Positions 56,798-64,000 of a stretch of DNA of 64,000 bases are shown in pieces (the first letter of the stretch is position 1; every line of letters begins with the position of its first letter). Source of the DNA: Corydoras sp. C115. Lineage: Eukaryota > Chordata > Actinopteri > Siluriformes > Callichthyidae. A program made the position numbers and the translations under genes. The stretch lies in NCBI GenBank assembly GCA_019802505.1, contig JAFMOC010000105.1:800001-864000 (forward strand), written 5' to 3'. The notes under the pieces were generated by a model. The model did not search any database. It was given only the letters and a program-made list of their open reading frames with translations, and was not told the DNA's origin.

Positions 56798-58634
56798 TGG
56801 AGCTTATAATATAGTTTTAATTGAACACTCTAATTAATGTCAGTTTATAACTAGTATTAATATGAGTTTTGTGTATTAGAAGATTCCAGATACAGTTACA
56901 TCATGCGGCATCTCAGAAACGTGGACTCTGACTATCGGACCCATATAAGCTTACTTGAAACCCAATTCCAAAACCATGGAAATGAATATTTTTAGCCCCA
57001 CAACTACCTCTATTTCTATATTTTTGGTCATCTTTCAAAAAGAACATCAGCAATCTGTACCTGTTTAGTTAAAATAGCTTTGAGGTCTTTTGTGTTCATG
57101 TTGGATGAATAGGCAAAACAATTCAGCTCAAAGGTTGTTACCAACAACAAGGGTTGGTTTTTGTACAAACAAATGCTTCTAGCAAAGCATCATCACACAA
57201 CATATAATTACCATAAACACCTTTGATGGGACCTCCAGCTCGGGAGTGTGCAGAGCTCAAAGTTTTAGGTTTGTGGTCAGCTTGAACAGCGGCTAAAAAA
57301 AAGTTTTCAGAATAGGCGCTGGAATTTGGGTTGCCTGATGGGCCTTGGGTTCAGGTTTCACAGTTGGGCTGTGCTCCGGTTTTGGTTGATTGATAGATTT
57401 TCTTGGGTGTTTTTAGGTACAGGACATACGTATTTAAAACTTATCACCTTAGTCTATTGCTAAATAACTTTTGAATCTAACTTATAATAATAAATGTTTT
57501 TTTTATCATCCAAGGATTTAATGGACCGGTTGTTATACACTACATGTATATTCTTAGTCTGTTGTTAATCTTAGTGTTAATCGAGAAAATCCCTTCGAAT
57601 TTGCAATGCTAGTGTCCAGAGTATAAAAAGACTAAGTGCTGGAATTAGCACTGAGTGCTCCTGCTGGTCTGAAGTAATTCTCTAAACTCTGTTAAATAAA
57701 CCATTGGTCTTAATCCAAACCAAAGTATGACTGACACAGAACGTCAAGCCTGACAAGTAACTGAACTTTATTTGTGTGGTTTTCACTTTCCTTTTCCAGA
57801 ACACATAATTGGGTGTTGGTTTTCTTCGACGCAGAGCTGGGCTTTCAACATGGGGTGCATGTAGCCTATTTCTCCATTACAAAGAGATTTCTTTGCCGTG
57901 TATGTTTTTGAGAAACATACACGGACTCTGCTTCTGTTGGCTGGCTGCCTGCTTGGCCTGAGGAGAAACACCATTTACAAGGAGGTTAAATAGGCAAAAA
58001 GGCACCTAAAATTTGCAAGGCGACTGGCAAGTATTCAGAGAGATTCATGTTAGTAAGCAAGAGCCAAGCTCACTTTTAACAACTGTCAAGCAAAGACTGA
58101 CATGAAGTAAAGATTACATGAAACCTAACCAGTCAGAAAGCTGTTTTTAACTGGCAGCTTTGGGGTAGAACACATGCACTATATGGAGAAATGTACAGGG
58201 ACACTTTCACTTTACACCAACAGGAGCTTTTATGACATGCCATTTTCTCAATGCTCTTTGGCACCATGCAGCTTCAATTTGGGTATGTTAGTGTGTCTTT
58301 GCTGTCATAACGATGGGAAAATTGTACCTTGTGCAGTAAGAAAGATGCAAAAGGCATGTACTAAATGTTTAGAATTTTTAATGAGTGTGATTTGGGCATA
58401 AAGCGCGATAAACCAATCACAGTGTCACATGCTATTCCGTTCAGTAGGCAGGTGCTTCTAGTTTTGGCAGATTGCTATTTCAACAGAGCAGCTACTTGGA
58501 TTCAATGCACTGGTCCATAAGGTTCTCCATTTGACTGTGAATGGAGAACACACAGTATAGTACAGACTATGCATCTGCATTCCCTGTACAAATGCAGTCA
58601 GATTTAATAGCCTTCAATGGCTATTTTGCCTTTA
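56798..58634. other. Intergenic, no gene seen; one strong hairpin
   Basis: Unique-looking. A 12-bp perfect stem with 5-nt loop lies at 57896-57924 (CCGTGTATGTTT / AAACATACACGG). Confidence 0.4.
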
Positions 58635-58895
58635 GTGGCTATTGGGTCTCCATTAGGGTCTTCATGGGTCTGGGGCAATCGTAGGCTTGCAAACTGAAGG
58701 TCCAGGTTCCACCAAGTACCATGGTTAAAATTCTTTTGGACAAGGCAACTAACCCATGTACACTGCTGCCCACTATTATAGGCACAAGTGATCACTTTAC
58801 TCAGTGTGTGTTTCACTGCACGGATGGGTAAAATGTAGAGGATTTAATTCCTCTGTGTATAAGTACAGAAGGCAAAATAGATCATTTAGGACAGG
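58635..58895 (+). mobile_element. Interspersed repeat, CTAACCC..CACGGATGGGT family, longest copy
   Basis: It adds a 5' part (GGGTCTCCATTAGGGTCTTC, AACTGAAGGTCCAGGTTCCA) to the segment seen at 10830-11010. The 3' part is TTTCACTGCACGGATGGGTA, ATTCCTCTGTGTATAAGTAC and GGCAAAATAGATCATTTA. Confidence 0.68.
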
Positions 58896-59818
58896 ACAGG
58901 TTTATGAATTTATTGCCAAATTTCTAGATCATTTGAATCAGTATCTGGCATTGGTGAACCTAAATATCGGCCAAACAAAATCCAACCATGAAGCCATGAT
59001 GGAGTGGCTTGTTTGGCTGAGAGTGCAGCTGAGGACATGAAATAAATGCTTCAACAGTCATATCTGTAGCCTATGAGGTGCACAATGTATATACTATCTG
59101 TATGCACATCTGCTCATTTAGGAAAACTACCTGCATTGGATTCCATATAATATACAAAACTGCTTGAATTATATGTATATGTTGCATAAATTACTTTGTA
59201 ATCGAGATTCTTCAAACAATAGGTGCCTCCCCCCAGCTCCCCAGGGCAAAATGTGAACAGCCACACGTCTGTGTCCCCATCTTCTGTTCCACCTCGATTT
59301 GGTGCCCCATTGTCACCTGTCTTTGCTTTCTCATGCATGGATGGCAGAGGGTCAAGCTGCTTAAAAATGAATTCACAAAGACCTGCTCTGTCCTTAACAG
59401 CACCAGGTGAGTGAGGATCATCTTGCCTCGCTAGCAGAACCGTCTATAGCGAATGCGTGATGGAAAAAATTCCCCAAAATCTCACCTGGGGCGATATAGG
59501 ATTCATGCTTCATCACACATCAGTTTTGAGTCTATAGCTAAAAGACTAACAAATGCTTCAAGACAGCAGTCTTGGAGCATTTTCTTTACAAATATAAATT
59601 TCTTGCAGCATCTTTTTAACACATACCTGTTGTAAAAAAAAAGCAGGGGGGGGGGCGCAGAATCAAATAACAATCAGGTTTGATGATTTTACAGAATAGT
59701 TGGTTTTCTTCATAACTTGACTTGTAATGTTCTCATTTGTAAGTTGTTTGGATAAAAAGTGAGGTTTGCGCAAAAATGTTTTAAAATAAACCACAGGTTT
59801 AAGACGAAACTGATAAAA
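58896..59818. other. Intergenic, no gene seen
   Basis: Ends in a poly(G) run near 59647-59656; otherwise unrecognised. Confidence 0.35.
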
Positions 59819-60212
59819 CGGCGCTGGGGATCATGGTTCGATTCCTGATCTGGGTGGAGTTTCCATGTTTTTCCCATGTCCATGTGTGTTTTCTCTGGTT
59901 TCCCTCCACAGTTCAATAACTTGAATTTAAAGTGAATAGGCTGCTCTATTTTGCCCCTAAATTGTGTGAGTGAGTAAGTGAGTGTGTGCCCTGTGATGGG
60001 CAATACACCCAGTACAGGGTTCCAATCTATTGCCGGGCATGCACATACACACTCACTCACACAAACAAACACACACACTATGTAGGGGAAATTAATATAG
60101 GGGCAATTTAGAGCATCCAATTCCCCTTGAATTTATGTTTTTCGACTGAGGAAGGAAATCTGAGAACAGCGAAAGCCAGAACGTGGAAACCCACCCAGAT
60201 TTTTATTCGAAC
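59819..60212. mobile_element. Tail-to-tail pair of diverged V-SINE halves
   Basis: A plus copy (59819-60000) reaches GTGTGTGCCCTGTGATGG. A minus copy (60001-60212) then starts ACACCCAGTACAGGGTTCC and runs to the central domain. The two meet in the right half, opposite to the head-to-head composites. Confidence 0.72.
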
Positions 60213-62679
60213 TTAACTGCTATTAAAGCACAGAGCATGATGGAGATGTGTCACTAGCACTATGTCCTGTCCAACAGAACGTCCATCTTTTCTAAAAAGT
60301 CATGTCCACTCACTGCGAGACCCCACATGAAACATACAGCTCCAGCGAAACCACAATGCTCTGCTACTCGATCACATTCACACCTCTACTTGTATTTCAA
60401 CACGTATTCTTTCTTAAAATACACACAGCAGTGCACATGACCTTCCTTTTGACCTCCTCTTGAATTGTCAGTAAGTTTCCTCCACCGTGCCGAATGCATC
60501 GCATCACTGTATCCTCATCCTCCGCCTACAGCTCTCCTTCACTGTTCCTGCCTTTTTTCCGGCCCGGTTTCATGCGTGCCGCGGGCCTATGAATCATTCC
60601 ATATGCTGAAGCCATTTTCTTGGGCCGATCCCTGAAGCCCTGTGAAAGCTGAAAGCACGGAGCGGGGCAATAAATCTCAACGGCTCGGACGTGCCGCTCG
60701 ACCGTCTGAAAAGCCATGGGACAGAGGAAAGCCAGTACGGCACTTCCTCTCTGATTCTCCCTTCATCATTGAGATTTGCAGATGGGATCAGGGCTGACTT
60801 CCAATGTGAATCACACCTTTTCATCGACAGATGAGACCTTCAGGTCATTCTCGATGACAGAGGGAGGTGGAAGATCCCCAAAAGGGGAGCAAGAGACCAT
60901 ATCCAGGGGGCAAAAGTCATAGATTTAGGTTGCTATTAGTGTTGATGAGGGTCCTCACAGTGTAGAGACTCACAAAGGAATGAATGCAAGTAGTGTATGT
61001 GAAAACAAACCACCTTTATGCAACCTGAATAAGAAGCCTTGGGTTTAATCTCGGAACGAATCCATTTCAAAGAAAGGGGGCAGTGAGATTCATCGTGCCC
61101 TCAAGTGCTCCTACCTGACACAGGGACGCCGTTAGAGCCATACACACCTATCTGACCAAACACACAGATACCATTGGGCTTAGTTTTATTACATAATCTA
61201 TTTTAATAACAAGTTTGTGAAACTTTTAAAGGCCATTATGGTTTCGCGTAAAATGACTATGGTATTTTGGAATGTCATGTTGTCAAGCTGATTAAATGAA
61301 TATTTAATGTCATTTTAATTATATTCCATAATACCAAAATTTGCTATTCAAAACAAATTTCATGTATCCCAACTTGATCAAAGCGCGGGGTCAGCCATGC
61401 TAAGCACCATGGAACATTAATGGTTTAAGGCCTTGTTTTAAACGACCCATGTTGGCATATTCTAGTGAACTGACCTTCAGATTGATGCCTGTGAAACCCA
61501 CATGTGTCTTTATCGGCTGTGTACATCCTCATCATTTCTGGATTTTGGCACCAATTGTGGTATGTTGGTGGGCGTGACACTAGGGAACATATAAAACCTG
61601 ACATTTCTAGAACATGTTCTAAAACATCTTCTGGTGCTAGAAAAGCTATGGTTTGGCTTTTTACATGTGTGTCACTTTCATGTGGCCATGATGTGGTGCT
61701 TATGTGGCCCACACTCTGCATTCTTTGGGACCATTTGGGCCAGATGTTAGCCAGAATAAATTTGCTCTATAGGTTAAAGTAGGACTAACAGATCAGTTAC
61801 TTTCTTTGTGTTTACTTTTATTTAAGAATTCCTTTAAATACTCTATCATCTGTGTCAGTATGTCTTTAACTTCTCAAAATTCTTTGCATCTCGAGTAGTG
61901 AATATTAAATCAAACATGAGGTTTGAGTGTAAAATGTAATAATCTCAGTCCTCCATTTTAGAGAATCAAAACCAAAGGAAATGTTTGCTTTATGAGCTCT
62001 ATCACATTACGAGAGCGCAAAAAGTCAATACATCTGTCTGAGAGTTTCATCGATCTGCTGAAAGTGAGATACTGCACTGGAACTCACTTCTGATCAGGCA
62101 CTGGGGTATTATAACTACACAAAACACTCGAAGACAGGAACACAAATGACAGCATCATCCAGAACCAAGCTAATCAAATTTCATATGGGATATATAGGAT
62201 TGTATTCAGTGCTGGAAGCTATTTTTGTAAGCTGTGTTCTGAGATAATGCCAAGCGGCGCCGCTATAGCTTGTGCTTAAATCAAATCAGACTGAAATGAT
62301 GTGATTTAGACATAAAACAATAAATAATTAGAGACAACAGGACATCACATCATACATGGTGTGTTAGATAAATAATACAATGGACTATGTGTTTTAGTTT
62401 CTTTTAAGCCAAAGACCGTGTTTTAAAGGTTTTATTTGAATAGGTTTGTTAGTTAAAAAAAGAGACAGATTTTAAAATTTATTAAATGAAATAAATGTTC
62501 AAGTAAAAAAAAAAAACTAACTAACAATTAAATAAATGGTAAAACTAAAAATATACCATATGAAGACAAGAAAAGACATTAAAACAAAAGATTAGAAAAA
62601 AATAAGAAACAAATGATAAAATTTTTTTATCCTACTGCTTTTTATTATTTAAACCAGCTTCCAGTAAGAATAAGAATAT

Positions 62680-62681
<2 letters not shown>
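60213..62681. other. Intergenic; GC-richer block at 60430-60900
   Basis: The block holds CACGGAGCGGGGCAATAAAT and ACGTGCCGCTCGACCGTCTG. Two overlapping minus frames there lack domains. The remainder is unique AT-rich sequence. Confidence 0.35.

Positions 62682-62746
<65 letters not shown>
62682..62746. repeat. (TA)n, about 65 bp
   Basis: Pure dinucleotide run followed by a short GTGTGTGCATGCATG segment. Confidence 0.97.
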
Positions 62747-62750
<4 letters not shown>

Positions 62751-62966
62751 GTGTGCATGCATGTGTTTGTGTATACAAATCCACTCTGTTGCTTCGATGC
62801 TACTACGACAATTACCATACTTACTTTTTAGAACCTGTGGAGGTTTATATACTCTGTACAAACACCAAGAAGCAACTCAAGATGTCTTAAAATTATTACT
62901 CATTATATTCAAAGATAATTTTATTTTAAATTGTGTGGGTTTTTTTTTACATTTTTTGCAGTGTGG

Positions 62967-62967
<1 letters not shown>

Positions 62968-63032
<65 letters not shown>
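62968..63032. repeat. (TA)n, about 65 bp
   Basis: A second long TA tract about 220 bp after the previous one. Confidence 0.97.
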
Positions 63033-63035
<3 letters not shown>

Positions 63036-63340
63036 GATGTGTTGGTGAAGTGAAGCTCTTACATCTTGCTCCTGAATCTGTCTTTTTTTCTTTTTTTTTT
63101 TTTTTTATAATTAAAACAGTGGGAAAAACTAGCATCATACCTACTAATAATTTAAACTTAGACACACTTAGACATCATAAAACAAGACTCACAGCCTTGT
63201 GAGTTAAAGCAGTGAGTAAAAGCAGTGCTGGTGTGGTCTCTGCTGAAGGTACGACAATGTGATGGGACGTGATAAGGAAAGGCGCCGTGCTTCTCTGAAT
63301 GCCGACTGATGATCAACTACTCTCTTAGTGATAAAACGTG

Positions 63341-63344
<4 letters not shown>

Positions 63345-63390
<46 letters not shown>
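63345..63390. repeat. (AC)n, about 46 bp
   Basis: About 23 AC units preceded by GTGCACGC. Confidence 0.97.
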
Positions 63391-63397
<7 letters not shown>

Positions 63398-64000
63398 AAA
63401 GCTGCTGCTGAGTGGTCAGATATATCCAAGAGATCACTAGGACATTTAACAAAGAACAAAGAAATCACAGGCCTGTAAAGAACCAAACCAAATGCACTGT
63501 TGCTTAAGCTTAGAATTCAAAATGTCAGATGTGAAACTGTATAACGCATTCAGCCACGACCACACACTCACACAGCACCAACTCTGGTACAACCTTTATA
63601 CAATCATTCCGTCCTTGTTTTGTCTCTCTATCACAGCTCATACGGTATCAAAGACAGGCGAGACATGGAGGCTGTAATTACGGCTATACTGTCTTAACAC
63701 ACAAAGAACTGGAAGTTCAAGCTTTTGTGTGGCTGCTGTAAATAAATAAGGAACCTCCAAATTCAGATAAGGTTTTATTCAGCCGCTTTAATCATATTCA
63801 TCTAAGTTACAGGGGTGGTGAAAGTGGCATAAACAATGCTAAAATACCTCAGCTTGTGCCATGGTGTAACAAGAACAAAGGAAAGTGAGACAGAGAACTA
63901 CAAACATTATATTTACCAGAGATTTTTTTTTTATAGAAAGCGGCTTACAAAAAAAAAAAGATAATAAAGAGTCAAAACTAAGTAAACAATATTGAAATGA
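63391..64000. other. Intergenic, no gene seen
   Basis: Unique sequence to the window edge with short A/T runs. Confidence 0.35.

Noticed and set aside
60526..60824. Two overlapping minus frames in a GC-rich block
   Set aside because: GC-rich sequence lowers stop frequency; no domain and no exon signals.
1..64000. Novel defence, secretion or biosynthetic gene system
   Set aside because: No gene cluster of any kind is present; the window is vertebrate repeat-rich intergenic DNA with one exon.

Overview
This window looks like vertebrate, almost certainly teleost, nuclear DNA. It is AT-rich and packed with dinucleotide microsatellites. Its interspersed repeats are of fish type: tRNA-headed V-SINE (HE1/DANA-like) copies, Tc1-type and pogo/Tigger-type inverted-repeat elements, and 3' ends of LINEs with the fish-type tail. 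An otophysan (catfish-like) source is my guess from the overall repeat mix; nothing in the sequence proves it.

Protein-coding content is minimal. The only credible host exon is at the left edge. A polypyrimidine tract and AG acceptor (243-244) lead into a 111-bp open frame (245-355) encoding 36 residues and a TAA stop, and an AATAAA lies at 424-429. I read this as the last coding exon and short 3' UTR of a + strand gene whose other exons lie to the left. I cannot name the gene. I see no convincing exon in the remaining ~63.5 kb, which I interpret as a repeat-rich intergenic desert. Most open frames there fall inside SINEs, (AT)n/(AC)n runs or a minisatellite. The exceptions with protein character are two LINE reverse-transcriptase remnants (38805-39485 minus; 33754-34022 plus).

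Layout. 1-0.45 kb: gene end. 0.45-4.5 kb: sparse repeats, one V-SINE with target-site duplications (TSDs), a Tigger-like element and half a Tc1-type MITE. 4.5-5.5 kb: a 19-bp minisatellite in two duplicated blocks. 8-26.9 kb: dense V-SINE territory with nested, tandem, inverted and truncated copies. 27-32 kb: unique sequence with GC-richer blocks plus one full-length MITE. 32-42 kb: long (AT)n tracts, LINE 3' ends, a second full-length MITE and V-SINEs. 42-49 kb: more V-SINEs. 49-64 kb: mostly unique sequence with scattered V-SINE fragments and long dinucleotide arrays.

The elements record a history of retroposition. Several V-SINEs have clear TSDs of 8-15 bp. One sits inside a Tc1-type MITE, one inside an older SINE and one inside a head-to-head composite repeat. 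One copy is 5'-truncated and two are 3'-shortened with intact TSDs. The GC-richer single-copy blocks (about 12.84-13.2, 23.4-24.15, 27.45-28.6, 30.3-31.07, 39.9-40.65, 45.85-46.1 and 60.43-60.9 kb) are candidates for conserved cis-regulatory DNA, but that needs a cross-species alignment. I found no CRISPR array, true tRNA or rRNA gene, intact transposase or reverse-transcriptase gene, or clear new system.
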